This document shows, piece by piece, positions 25,986-37,017 of a DNA stretch of 64,000 nucleotides. A program made the translations under genes and the position numbers. Numbering within the stretch: the first letter of the stretch is position 1; each line of letters begins with the position of its first letter. The DNA is taken from positions 81,674,628 through 81,738,627 of the forward strand of contig CM067371.1 in the NCBI GenBank assembly GCA_034401795.1, in the 5' to 3' direction. This stretch comes from Chaetoderma sp. LZ-2023a (Eukaryota; Mollusca; Caudofoveata; Chaetodermatida; Chaetodermatidae). The notes under the pieces were generated by a model that was given only the letters and a program-made list of their open reading frames with translations, was not told where the DNA came from and did not search any database.

Positions 25986-26119
25986 TTGTCACATCTGTCC
26001 CAAATCGGCCGAGCAGACGACGCTGGACGTGCTTTATGCTATATGCGGGTACACCATTTGGCAAGTAGGTGGCCAATTGCGTACGAAGGTCGTGTGAAGT
26101 GAACTGGCGCTGTTGCTGT
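25986..26119. repeat. Inverted duplication, left arm (134 bp)
   Basis: Reverse complement of 26681-26814 with about three mismatches. It lies outside the coding region and directly abuts the array on its left and the first coding block on its right. Confidence 0.93.
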
Positions 26120-27179
26120 GAAAGCTTCAAAGCTTCGTGGAGATGGTATTGATTTGAAACTATCTCCGTCGAACGAACATTATGTACACGATAAATGCTA
26201 CAAAAATTACACGTTGCCTAGAAATATTGCAAAAGTGCAACAGCAAAACAGAAACGATGAAGGAGTGCGACCATCTACCCCTACACTGCGCTCCGAATCT
26301 AATCATTATGATTACCATACTCATTGTTTGATATGTGCTGAAGAGCTCGACTTTGATACTGTCCGCCGTCACCCTGAACGGCATTCTCACATAAACAATG
26401 TTGAATATGTTAGTAAGGGTAAACTCAGTGTAGTCCAGGGAACCTTGTTAAACGCGTGTGGCAAAAGGCGCGATTCGTTAGCGAATGATGTTAAAGCAAG
26501 AATACTTTTTGCAGGTGACCTATGTGCTGTTAAAGCCAAATATCATCGTCAATGTATGCAAGAATTCATCTCTTGTAGAAACATCAGTTCGTGTGGTGCT
26601 TCTGGAAGTAATGCTCGGAACTTTGATGAAATGAATGATGTGGGCTTTAACCATCTATGCAATTGGCTAACAGCATTAGAACAGCAACAGCGCCAGTTCA
26701 CTTTACACGACCTTCGTACACAATTGACCACCTACTTGCCAAATGGTGTACCCGCATATAGCATAAAGCACGTCCAGCGTCGTCTGCTCGGCCGATTTGG
26801 GACAGATGTGACAATATCCCAGGTTGAAGGCAAGACAAGCGTGGTCACATTGACTGATAGAGCATCTTCTATCATACACGAATCATATGCAGCATCAACC
26901 AGTGACGAGAGTGATGAAACTATGCGACTTGTTAGACTGGTGGGATCTATGATTAATCAAACAATTAAAGATATTGATCAACCATCAGATGTGTATCCAG
27001 AACCGTCCAGTTTAGACCTTGAAAAGCTTGAAATCGAGGTGCCAGATGCATTGAAACATCTTATTTCATGTATCTATTCTGAACCTCGTAGTGAATCTGC
27101 CAAGTTGAAAAATAAACTTAAGATGGTATCTGTGTGTCATGTTATCATGCAAGCTGTTGGAAAGCAATCATTTGTATGA
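26118..27179 (+). pseudogene. Academ-like protein, N-terminal block
   Basis: 353 open codons, no ATG at the start (opens GTGAAAGCTTC right at the inverted duplication). Contains three Cys/His clusters, HYVHDKCYKNYT, HTHCLICAEELDF and KYHRQCMQEFIS, likely zinc-binding, then a helical region with HLCNWLTALEQQQRQFTLHD and MRLVRLVGSMINQTIKD. Ends at TGA 27177-27179; the same frame then continues (PLLLSIGLFIHQSTRSRVI), so the stop looks like a single nonsense mutation. The true N-terminus is missing. Confidence 0.65.
26681..26814. repeat. Inverted duplication, right arm (134 bp, coding)
   Basis: Coding part of the transposon protein (QFTLHDLRTQLTTYLPNG and following). Its inverted copy sits at 25986-26119; loop length 561 bp. 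Confidence 0.93.
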
Positions 27180-27425
27180 CCACTGCTTCTGTCCATTGGT
27201 TTGTTCATCCACCAGTCTACCCGCTCCCGTGTTATCATAGATATGCTCTCATCCCTGGGACTCAGTGCTTCCTATGACCAGGTAATTACATTTCAGAGAT
27301 CTGCAGTTGGAAGCACATCGTTGAAGACCTGTGTCCTGGGCTCGTGGAGAAGAAGGATGGAGGGGGTTTCTGTCAATGGGGATCATTTCGTGTCAAACAA
27401 TGGCATCAACCGAAAGCAGGGCTAA
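27180..27425 (+). pseudogene. Academ-like protein, continuation after TGA
   Basis: Frame 0 continues with IGLFIHQSTRSRVIIDMLSS and YDQVITFQRSAVGS, family-typical. After about 27325 it diverges, with parts of the expected sequence in another frame, indicating indels. Confidence 0.55.
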
Positions 27426-27435
27426 CCCAGTTGGG

Positions 27436-28281
27436 GCAATATGTCGTAAAACTATAACTGCTGATGAGATCAAAGAAGCTGGTGATTTTGGGAGCTTCAT
27501 GCTACCCTACACGTCTTCTAATAAATCCATAATGGCAGATGTAAGGATAAAGACCATTAACCCCATCAGCTTACCTATTGCTATGCACGGTCAATTAGAC
27601 ACATTGTGGTTGTACTCTAGCCTTCTCACAAGTCAGCCACCAAACTGGCATGGGTTCATGTCTGAAATAACGACATGCAACAATTTCCACTGCACGGAAG
27701 TAGTTTACAACCCCATGGTACCTTTGCATCCAGGAACTAATGAAGCTGTATATAGTACCATGATGTATGTGCAGTCCCAATCCCTAAAGGCAGGACTATG
27801 TTGCGCAACCATAACATTTGACCAGCCATTGTACTTAAAAAGTTACAAAATTAAGCAAGACATTCATCCACAGTTTAGGAACATGTATATATGGCTGGGT
27901 GGCTTCCACCAACTAATGTCCTTTCTTGGAGCGGGCTGTAGGATCATGGAGGGGAGTGGGATCGATGATTTGTGGGCAACCGTGTATGCTAGGTATTCCC
28001 TACCTAGGATAATGGAGGGAAAAACTTACACAAAGACATTAAGAGCATGCCTCCTTACAGATGCCGCATTGCATCTTTTGCTAATTCAACCCGATGTTGA
28101 TATAATTTCTCTACAAGGCAGTGCTGCAGACAACACACCCAGCAGTACATATGGTGAATCTGAATTTGCAGAGCTGCAAGATGAAGAAAGTTATGTTGAT
28201 CCTGATAGCGATGACGCTTCATATGAGCAAACAACCGAAACAGAAACATGCTGTGAAAGTCAAACACATGTCAACGGATGA
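27436..28281 (+). pseudogene. Academ-like protein, putative catalytic core
   Basis: Frame opens at 27331 but family-like sequence starts near 27436: IMADVRIKTINPISLPI, WHGFMSEI, LKAGLCCATITFDQPLYLK (likely first catalytic Asp), MYIWLGGFHQLMSFLGAGCR, MEGSGIDDLW and RACLLTDAALHLLL. The block ends in an acidic linker (DEESYVDPDSDDASYEQ). Catalytic roles are inferred from conservation, not shown. Confidence 0.6.
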
Positions 28282-28777
28282 TATGTGGTCAGAGCTGCGC
28301 AATTTATACGATGCTATTATGTCACATGATATTTCAGCAGACGATGTTTGTGACAATGACCATTTGCAAGGCCTATGTAAGCAAGTTTCTAATTTGAAGG
28401 AAAACGTAGGGAAATCAAGAACTGGTAAATTGTGGTCGTTGTTCATGGAATTTGTCGCCATTGTACGATTGGTCATCAGGGCTGAACGTACTGGTAATTG
28501 GCTCCTTCATTTAAAGGCGACACAACTAATGTTGCCATTCTTTGCTGCTGCAGGGCACAACAATTACACAAAGTGTTGTCGCCTTTACCTCCAAGATTCT
28601 GATGATCTATGTACTTGTCTGGATGGTCCCATGCACGAAGGGCACTTTGCTGTACGCAGGAATGCTAAACTGTATTGGGGTGGTACCTGGTCTGATATGA
28701 CAATTGAACAGAGTTTATGTGAGAGCTGGGAAGACACAGGGTGGATTGATCAATATAACGCACAAGAAATCCGCTAG
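28277..28777 (+). pseudogene. Academ-like protein, C-terminal half of core
   Basis: Reads MWSELRNLYDAIM, SLFMEFVAIVRLVIRAERTG, WLLHLKATQLMLPFFAAAGH, NNYTKCCRLYL and SDMTIEQSL. AAGHNxYxK and DxxIEQxL are the strongest signatures of the family; the Glu of IEQ is the best candidate for the third acidic residue. Confidence 0.65.
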
Positions 28778-28990
28778 AACAAAATGGCTTCTCACTGCAC
28801 ACATCATAGCACAGTACACACACGCTCTGCGGTCATTGACTGACACGTTCACCGGGACATGGCCGGAACAACACAGAGATGTTCACCCTGCAAATATGAG
28901 ACGGGATGAAGAAATTCACTCTGTTTCTCAGAGAACACAATCCATTCGCAGTTGAAGATGACCAACTGAGAAATATCGCAACTGGTTTGA
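28704..28990 (+). pseudogene. Academ-like protein, linker block
   Basis: Frame changes from the block above near 28735 to KTQGGLINITHKKSARTKWL, AHIIAQYTHALRSLT and EQHRDVHPANMRRDEEIHSV, then in another phase LRNIATGLIAD to about 28990. Confidence 0.5.
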
Positions 28991-29584
28991 TTGCAGACCA
29001 TCGTTACTGCCGATGATGCCATTGATATTAGTCGAAGGATTCATGAGAAGTTAAATGAGAAAAGGTTTGGCGACATTACGCTAAAGAAAGCAGATCAAGC
29101 TGTAACATTTGCTGTCATGCGAAAGGTAGTTAAAGTAGGAAATGAAGATGTCCATATGTCTTCCCAGGAGCTGTACCATCGCTTAATGTCAACTGCATCT
29201 GTTTCAGGACCTCCAGACAAAGCGATCTTTGAATACGAGCTTGCAACGGTATGTCCCGCCCTCTTCCACGATGACGGAACTATGAGGAAATCGCAAAAGT
29301 CACAACTGGCGAGGTATATAATTGAAATAAACACATCAATGCTACAGCAAGAGACAACAGAGCCAGCTGCAAGAGTATTTGATGGCTGCGCACTTTTGCA
29401 TCGGATACCATGGCCTAAGGTTGGAACAATGGAGACCGTTTGTAGCTCATTCGTAGCATCAGTAATACATTATCAGATGCTTGATGCGCCTGTATGCGTT
29501 ATATTTGATAACTATCAAACTGAGACCACAAAGATCAAGAACAGAAGCGACGACGGCTTAATCAAGTTGGCGCTCCTGATGTAG
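28991..29584 (+). pseudogene. Academ-like protein, nuclease N-terminal half
   Basis: 197 codons: ITLKKADQAVTFAVM, ALFHDDGTMRKSQKSQLARY, then VFDGCALLHRIPWPK and VCVIFDNYQTE. The Asp in FDGCALL and the one in FDNY fit the first acidic sites of an XPG/PIN-fold nuclease. Frame is lost near 29527. Confidence 0.6.
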
Positions 29585-30516
29585 CTGTCCATGACAACAC
29601 ACCTGTTCCAGGAAACAAAACCGGATTTCTATCAAACAAACGCAACAAGCAGAATACCATAAATCTGTTGGCAACACATTTATCAGATGCAGGTGTTGAG
29701 GTGGTACATCCAGTAGATGAAGGCGATGCTGATGTGGTGATTGTAAGGAGAGCATTAGAATTGGCAGGAACTGAAAGAACAACGATAGTTGTTGCTGACG
29801 ATACAGACATATTGATCTTACTCCTCTATCATGCAAGCACCTCTGCAAATATTTTCCTAAAAACAAAGCAACATAAGCTATGCATCAAAGTGGCCACAGA
29901 GATCTTAGGCAAGGAATTGTGTATGTGCCTGCCATTCGTCCATAGTATGTCTGGATGTGACACGACATCAGCTTTATATGGCATGGGCAAAGTAAAGCAT
30001 ATGAAAATGATCCAATCTTCACCAACCCTCCGACAAGATGTACTTGCATTTGGCGACATCTCCAGATCAAAGGCGGATATAATGGTTATTGGTGAAAGGT
30101 ACATTAAGTCTTTGTATAGTGCTGGATCAAGAAGTCCTGGCTTAGACAATCTCAGATACATGACTGCCATCTCTCCTAAGCATGTACAAGTTGAAAGGAT
30201 GCCACCCACACGTAGGGCAGCATACTTCCATAGCCTTCGGGTTCATCTCCAAGCAAGCACATGGCTTCACCTAAAAACTGTGTTAAGGAAAGAAGCGTAT
30301 GGTTGTGCAGTAGAACAAGGATCAGTGACGGCGATCATTACGGACAAGTCAGCAGCGCCTCCGGAGCTACTTCTAAATATAAGGTGCCAGTGTAAAAGCA
30401 GCACACGTCTGTGTTCCTCGTGTAGTTGCTCCAAGAAAGGCATTCCCTGTAGCATACATTGTAAATGTGAAGGTCACTGCCTTAACAGCTCGAAATTTGA
30501 AAGTGAAAATGCATAG
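29529..30516 (+). pseudogene. Academ-like protein, nuclease C-terminal half and CXC tail
   Basis: Family-like sequence begins upstream of the first Met at 29668 (KRRRLNQVGAPDVAVHDNTP). It shows DEGDADVVIVRRALEL, TTIVVADDTDILILLLYH and MSGCDTTSALYGMGK, the acidic GDAD, DDTD and GCDT boxes expected of an XPG-like active site. The last 40 residues are CQC, CSSCSCSKKGIPCS, HCKCEGHC: a tesmin/TSO1-like CXC or Cys8 finger. The block is open to a natural stop at 30516. Confidence 0.68.
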
Positions 30517-31019
30517 ACAAATTTCAGCCATTCTGCCTGTTCGCTGTGTTTCACAACAGTCGCTCAGTTTGCATTAAATTTATAGTTTATCAAGTGATTT
30601 TGATGATGACATACTTTAAACTGTACAAAACTTACCAAAACACGGGTTTTTAGAGTCAAAATACATATTACCTGGTTATTGGTCATCGCCTTGGCGGCCA
30701 TTTTTAATTTCCTCTAAAAACATATTTCCCCATGTGTGAATTTTGGAGAATTTTTCTGGGATGTATTTTGGGCCATACCGAAGTGATTAAAACAAAAATT
30801 TGTCTGTTATACAAAATGTCCGGGTCCATGTCAATTTCTACTGTACTATAGTAAGGCCCTGTCGAGGCCTGTTGGTTTGACTGCAGGTAAATAAACTATG
30901 CCATCATAATAACATTCTCTCATGTAAATAGAGATCGATCATACCTGAACAATAGCATTCACTCCTTGTAATCAATGAACGGGGCCAATATACTGATCAC
31001 CTAATTCACTTATCCAGTG
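30517..31019. other. Non-coding, 3' side of the Academ-like element
   Basis: No matching tandem array or inverted terminus of the left side is seen here. Nothing else recognised. Confidence 0.5.
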
Positions 31020-31376
31020 TCCATCGATGATTTGACGTCACGCGACGTCATACTCAGCTTAGCGGCGTGCAGGATGTCGTCATAATCATTACGTCATAAC
31101 TGATTCTATTAGGCCCGTCTTTAACTCTTAATAGTCAGACAAGTTGTAAGAATTGTATGACTCTACTATTTAATAAACATGGTGTTGAATATTTTGAAAC
31201 TAATTTGACTGGGCGCTGTTGCTGTCAAAATATTCAACAGCTTACCTGTATAGTTTTCTGGAAATTTATAGTCAGGGAGTTCAAAGATCGATCAATCCCA
31301 ACACGAGCGAGGTGTGGGTGGAACTTAGCTAGAGATGGGCGCGGCATAGCTAAAACTGGAAAGGTCCATTGATGCA
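31020..31376. repeat. Dispersed repeat, copy A (with FB-A half-element)
   Basis: Shares with 53430-53735, in the same orientation: GACGTCATACTCA, GGCCCGTCTTTAACTCTTAA, TAATAAACATG, TTGAATATTTTGAAACTAAT, CAGGGAGTTCA and CCCAACACGAGCGAGGTGTG. Also resembles the interior of the MITE at 2728-3348 in reverse. Confidence 0.8.
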
Positions 31377-31939
31377 TGTAGGGGTTTGGTCTATCTTGCG
31401 CTATTATTCCGTCATCAGTTTGCTTAACGATTTGTGTGCTATATTGTTTGAAACATGTTAAAATGTTTTTCAGACACGTCCAGGGAAATGTCGTCGGGCA
31501 TAGCTTTCACTGAAGAACAAAATCACACTAATTATAAAATGGTTTCTAAATGTAATCTGAGACAGCTTGCAATGAAGTAGAGTATCTGTGGCTCAACATT
31601 TTGCGCGATTTTGAAGAAGAAAGAAACGGAAGGATGTAGCCATTGTAGCCATCGATTCATTCTAATCTAATCGCCACACCCCACGCATCACACAATCTCG
31701 CACATGTGTGTGAATATCCCCGTCAATGGTAAATACTGTAATGCTACGAATACTTGTATAAATATGTGTTAATGTTAGCAATAGTGTGATTATAATTTGT
31801 GAATTTCAAAAGGAATATGTCATACAAAGCTCAAATTCTAATGTACTTTACAGAGGTTTGCTGCCTAAATTCTTTTCACGATTTATCGATATTTCCACTG
31901 GCATGTCATAGAAAGTCACGATATCAGTCTTTATCATAT

Positions 31940-31957
31940 CAGAGAGAGAGAGAGAGA

Positions 31958-32000
<43 letters not shown>

Positions 32001-32038
32001 AGGGAGGGAGGGAGGGAGGGAGGGAGGGAGGGAGGGAG
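31940..32038. repeat. (AG)n(GGGA)n purine microsatellite
   Basis: AG run to about 31994, then GGGA units. Confidence 0.95.
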
Positions 32039-32194
32039 TACTTAGGTGGTGATGATAATGATGCGTGTTGGTTTGGTGATTTTGGGCATACATCCATTTG
32101 GGCCCCCACAGCTCATATCCGAGCCGTCTAGGGTTCATTGTTCATAAAGTCAATGCTTGTACATGGTATTCTATGTTTTAATTGATGAATCCAG

Positions 32195-32290
32195 TTTCTC
32201 AGTCAATCATATGACGTCATAATCAACTACGTCACATGTAGGCTGATGTCATAATCAATTATGTCATGAATAACGTAGCTAATTTCTGTA
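32195..32290. repeat. TGACGTCA MITE end fragment
   Basis: TCAGTCAATCATATGACGTC and ACGTCACATGTAGGCTGATG match the left end of 2728-3348. 32291-32943 holds no gene I can support. Confidence 0.6.
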
Positions 32291-32943
32291 ATGAAATACC
32301 GTCAGTCTTCCGCACAGATGTTGCTGGCAGAGGCCAAGCCGGGCGCCGGGTATGGGTTCATGTGCACTCTTTTCTGGGCTTGATGATCAGAATGGAGTTC
32401 CCGCGTATTCCCAGCCATCTTTGAACTCACGAGGCAGCTGCTATTCTCAGCTGACCTACATGTCAGATGTACTTGAAACTGTACCAAATTAGGGTATGAA
32501 AGATTACATTGTGTTTGCTTGAAATGGCATTGTCGAAGAAGGTGCATAGCATTCCCAAAGATTAGAGGGCAAATTTGCCATACGAGTTATCTTCCTCTAG
32601 TTCGTATTTTCGCCGCCTCACTGAGAAACCTAAGTGGCGCTGCCATTTTATCCGTAGGTCACCATTTGACCATGAGCAACACAGACACACGAATCTTCGC
32701 ACTTTCAGCGGTACCCTTTTTTCCCGCCATACTGTCAAAGCTGCATGATATTTGGTGTCTGTCAGTTCTATCAATTAAAATAAAGCATGCATTGCTACCA
32801 CGACTAGGCCTACTTGTATTCCTGTCTTAACCTGTTAATACGCTGTTTTGTCATCTCAGTTCTGTCGATTTGGCATTTCCTATTATATATTGTCTTTACT
32901 GAAAACGAGTGGGCGGGAGTGTACACTGAAATCTAAATATCAA

Positions 32944-33040
32944 AATAAACACTGTTGAATATTTTAAAAGTAATTTGACAGCAATTTGACAGGAAACTGC
33001 TCCCGCCTGAGACAGCAACAGCTTCCACTCAAAATGGTGT
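32944..33040. repeat. FB-A foldback copy
   Basis: TGTTGAATATTTTAAAAGTA with GACAGCAACAGCTTCCACTC downstream; right arm diverged. Confidence 0.5.
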
Positions 33041-34130
33041 TAAATATTTATCATACTATTTTCTACATCATATTAAATGTACATGAAATTATTTAAATTC
33101 GATTAAGAATATTTTAACCTACAAAGTTTAGCATTTAAATAACGTTATATAAGATGTAAGAAATAGTACGTTGATTAAAAAAACCCTAATTTAACTGGAA
33201 CCTGTTGCAGACTTAGTTTGCTGAGCATCTTGACAGAGAGTTGACTGAATGCCAACATTACCTAAGAAAATAACGACTTTCAGTCAAATTCATACTTAAA
33301 TATACATAGTTCTTGTTTTTATGTATAACCAGCCAATCACTGAAATAGATTGATCAGGTTGGAAGGTATTGCACATACAAGTAACATGTCCATTCTAATT
33401 AACCCTTAAAGATATTTTTAGCCATAGCATGCCATCACGCGAATCTCGCGCTACATGTATATGATGCTGATTGATGATTATTTTGATGATGATTAATGAT
33501 AATGATCGATGATGATAATTGATGATGTTCATTTATGATGATTGATAATGCGCATGTTATGTTGCAACATTAGGCCTACGTGATGATGGTGTTGATGAAG
33601 CATTCCCAACAATGAACTATACCAGTTCTACCCGGTGTACCGTAGCAACATACATTATTTTAACACCTTTCTAGTTTGGGGTGATTTCCTGTGTCGCCAG
33701 TGCTGGCTATGCAGTGGCAACCGTGTATTAGTAGGCCTACGATCTGGGCTAGGGCGATAAACGTCTAGCCATTTTCAACCTTGATTTCTCAGTATCTCAT
33801 ATTTGGGTAACGAGTGAAATGTTTTAAATTCAATTCTACTCTAAGCTCTTGCTCTTACTGTAATCCGCACCTTTAACCCAAATTAGAATCAAAATATTCA
33901 GCAACTAAATTCCTACATCGTAAATAATGTAACGTACGATATTTGTGGGATATAAGGGTTAGTTCTTTTCTTTTCTTTTCCATTCAAGCATGCCTACTTC
34001 GAATCATTCATACTTTAATTTTATCAGCAAATTTGTACCGTCGGACACTAAACTATGATATTGCGTCAATATAAGTTACCTTTTTATCAACCCATTCGTC
34101 TGCCCGTCTTCCTTTCTTTCCAGCCACCCT
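33041..34130. other. Non-coding, GATGAT-rich patch
   Basis: TGATGATT-type imperfect repeats at 33465-33550; otherwise featureless. Confidence 0.5.
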
Positions 34131-34552
34131 GCATCCATCCATCCATCCATCCATCCATCCATCCATCCATCCATCCATCTATCCATCCATCCATCCACCC
34201 ACCCGCCTATCCACCCACCCACCCACCTACTCATCCATCCATCCATCCATCTGCCCACGCCTATTCACCACCCACCCACCTATCCACCAGCGCCACCCAC
34301 CTACCCACCCACCCACCCACCCACCCATCCATCCATCCATCCATCCATTCATCCATCCATCCATCCATCCATCCATCCATCCATCCTTCCTTCCTTCCAT
34401 CCATCCATCCATCTATCCATCCATCCATCCATCCATCTGCCCACGCCGCCTATTCACCACCCACCCACCTATCCACCAGCGCCACCCACCTACTCACCAC
34501 CCATCCATCCATCCTTCCTTCCATCCATCCATCTATCCATCCATCCACTCAT
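34131..34552. repeat. (ATCC)n minisatellite-like array
   Basis: CATC/CACC tetranucleotide runs interrupted by a ~90-bp higher-order unit (CTGCCCACGCC..ATTCACCACCCACC) that occurs twice (about 34250 and 34437). Confidence 0.9.
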
Positions 34553-35116
34553 TTGCTGATTTATGTATTTATTTCCTGGCAGCCATCTCGGATCATTTTC
34601 CCGCCAAAAGCTCCCACACTACAGCAATGGAAAATTTGAAATGTTTTCTCGAGAACTTCGGGACCGATTTCAATTATATTTGACAGGAAGCATCGTTAGG
34701 GTGTAGAGAGTCAAATTTGTTCAAACGAAGCCGATCGGCCAATTTGGCCAGTGACCATCTTGGATTTTGCCCGATTTTTAGAAACGTCTTTAAAAATCTC
34801 CGAAACCGCTTGTGGAATCAATTCAAGACTCGTGAAACATCATCTGGGCCAAAAGTCCAAATTTCTTTAATAGCTATCTTGTATGACCTAGTTTTCGCAA
34901 AAACAACTCCAGAACTACTACTTATAGCCAGTCACCTTTCTAGTTTAAATGCCTATGTTCCAGGTGAGCGATACAGGGCCCTTGGGCCTCTTGTTGATTT
35001 TTAGATTATATTTTCCAATGAGTTTTATCAAATTTTTATATGATAAGATTGTCACCATCTTTAGGCATTATATGAACGTCGGCGCATTTATACATCAAAC
35101 CATGTACTTGTTATCA
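34553..35116. other. Non-coding, no gene seen
   Basis: Contains phrases such as AGCCATCTCGGATCATTTTC typical of dispersed repeats; nothing specific. Confidence 0.4.
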
Positions 35117-35944
35117 CAGGGTTGGCTGATTTAAATCAACTTGATTTAAATCAGTGATTTAAATCGTGATTTAAATCACTTGATTTTTTTTTTAAATCAT
35201 TGACTTAAATCAAATTAAATGATGTTAATTTTTTTTGGTCAGTTTTTAAGTTCAGCACCATATTTAATCCAATAAATGTATTTGGTAAACATTACACCAT
35301 TGCAAGACCTTTTGTCTTATCAATAAACAAGTGCGGCATGCTATATATGTGACATAGGTTGCTTTGTCTGTTTGTCAGTAACATCAAAACGTTTTACAGA
35401 GCGACTAACAGACAGTTGTGAGTCACAAGGAAAACGCACAAAAGGTAAGCTTAAGTGAATCTGTGGTCGAATAGCCAAGGAGCCTGAATTCACAACACAA
35501 AAGTTGCAATCTATAAAAATGGATTGACCCAAACAGTTTGTGGTGATCTTCCGAGACACCGACACACTACAGCAAATGTTCATTTGTCGATCCATTTGTT
35601 ATTTTGCAATTATTTTAAATACCTGGGGCCTGGTGTCCCAAATAATTCATACCAGACAATACAAGATATTCAAATCTAGTTTGCCATCATGCAAGCAAAA
35701 GCTGTAAAATTATCTTTAATTTTCTCACACATCGATAGATACATAACATTTATTTGCAAATCTGAACTAAGTATTTATTAGTTGCCACATTTCTTGAAAT
35801 TTATGGCCACCAATTCTTATACTTTGTAAAGGTTAATCTTCTGGGATGAGCAGATTTATGCTAGTAGCTTATATTTTAATGGTTTAAAACCCATTGTCTG
35901 ATAAATTTCATGTATCTCAATCTCAGTGCAAACAATCAGGAAAG

Positions 35945-36027
35945 CTGTTGAATATTCTGAACTTAATATGACTGGAAGCCACTGAAGCAATGGCTTCCTG
36001 TCATATTAAGTTCAGAATATTCAACAG
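35945..36027. repeat. FB-A foldback copy, best-preserved stem
   Basis: Arms 35945-35981 and 35991-36027, 36 of 37 bases pair, 9-nt loop. Ends CTGTTGAATATTCTGAAC. Nested inside the hAT element. Confidence 0.95.
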
Positions 36028-36072
36028 AATATGCTATACATTGTAGAGAGAGAATTTACTTGTTCAGGCATT

Positions 36073-36489
36073 TCAAGTCACAAGATGCTGAGTGGTCCAT
36101 AATACTAGGTAACAGAGAAGTTTGATCACGACTGAAGACATGTTATTGCTTTGACATTTAGGGGCTTGCTTACTCAATGCCTTAACCAAGAAAACAAGTT
36201 TAGCTGCATTATAGGTTCCAAGACGGTTTCTGACTTTGGATTGTACAAGACCATATGAACTGAAAACACGTTCTACTCCTGAAGAGGAGGCCACAGCAGA
36301 TAGAAGCTGTTTGACAATGTAGAGGTTTGCTTCGCCCACCATATCTCCATGAGATTTCCACCATTCTCCAGCCGTGACACCTTGTGTAACTGCCTCTGTA
36401 AACTTAAAGTCTTGAAAGGGACGCGACCGTGCCTGAAACTTCATGATGACAGGGGTAAGAGACGGCCATTTCTCACTAGCATACTCCAT
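36073..36489 (-). pseudogene. hAT transposase, C-terminal dimerisation region
   Basis: Encodes WWKSHGDM, LLSAVASSSGVERVFSSYGL and KVRNRLGTYNAAKLVFLVKA. The GVERVFS Glu is the third catalytic residue of hAT enzymes, in the conserved C-terminal dimer domain. The region 36490-36690 upstream continues in the same direction (LLANLMHPN, TITDEEKNTAMEYASEKWPS) with stops. Confidence 0.85.
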
Positions 36490-36690
36490 TGCTGTGTTCT
36501 TCTCTTCATCAGTGATTGTTTAGCTTAGCAAGTTTGGATGCATCAAGTTGGCGAGTAGATGGCCTGTGCAATAACCTTGGTTTACCTAGCCTGACTCTTC
36601 TTAATTATTTCTTTGTCTGAACTGTGACTGTCCTTCAGCTTCCCCTCTAATTCCTTCCAAATGTCTATTGCTTCAGCTATCATGCAACTG

Positions 36691-36996
36691 TCACTGCATT
36701 TTTGCCAGAGCAACTGCTATTGGAGACAGACGAGCAAGAAGTACTTCAGCTGATCTTTTTAGCCCAAGGTTAACCACTTTATTCTTTACAACTGTGTCAA
36801 TATTTTCCCTATCAACTTCCCATATCTTCATCAGTATTGGCCAGTTGGAAATATACACCCTAAGGCAATCTGACATTGTGTTCCATCGTACGTCTTGTGG
36901 CATTACTAGACATTGTCCTCCTTCTTCTCTATATCGGGCCCCAGCAAAATGGTTATTCCTGAAGTACTTGATCATGTGGACCACATGTTCTTTCAC
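36691..36996 (-). pseudogene. hAT transposase, middle block
   Basis: HVVHMIKYFRNNHFAGARYR, then GQCLVMPQDVRWNTMSDCLR (the hAT xxRWNT/S box) and KVVNLGLKRSAEVLLARLSP. Separated from the upstream block by a stop at about 37018. Confidence 0.85.
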
Positions 36997-37017
36997 ATTG
37001 GGGAATTTCCCAACAGC

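Larger units (their letters stand above)
26118..30516 (+). mobile_element. Academ-like (AcademX?) transposon, decayed
   Basis: A 4.4-kb run of frames in one direction that together follow one long protein found across cnidarian, mollusc and other animal genomes: N-terminal Cys/His finger region, a central domain with ITFDQPLY, GGFHQLMSFLG, AERTGNWLLHL and DMTIEQ, a C-terminal XPG/PIN-like nuclease, and a Cys-rich CXC-like tail. A DDE-type transposase linked to an XPG nuclease and a Cys8 finger is the known layout of Academ elements of the X group; assigning this copy to that group is my inference. Frame changes near 27330, 28275, 28735, 28970 and 29527 and a TGA at 27177 inactivate it. Terminal inverted repeats were not identified; the left end is replaced by an inverted duplication. 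Confidence 0.6.

Noticed and set aside
31290-31340. tRNA-like B box (GATCGATCCCAACACG) suggesting a SINE
   Set aside because: No convincing A box at the right distance and no poly-A or simple tail.
32519-32830. Overlapping open frames on both strands
   Set aside because: No family resemblance; a short ATGGCAGCGCC start on minus ends after 19 codons.
34055-34639. SIHPSIHP-type repeat protein
   Set aside because: Translation of (ATCC)n; no start context, domain or splice support.
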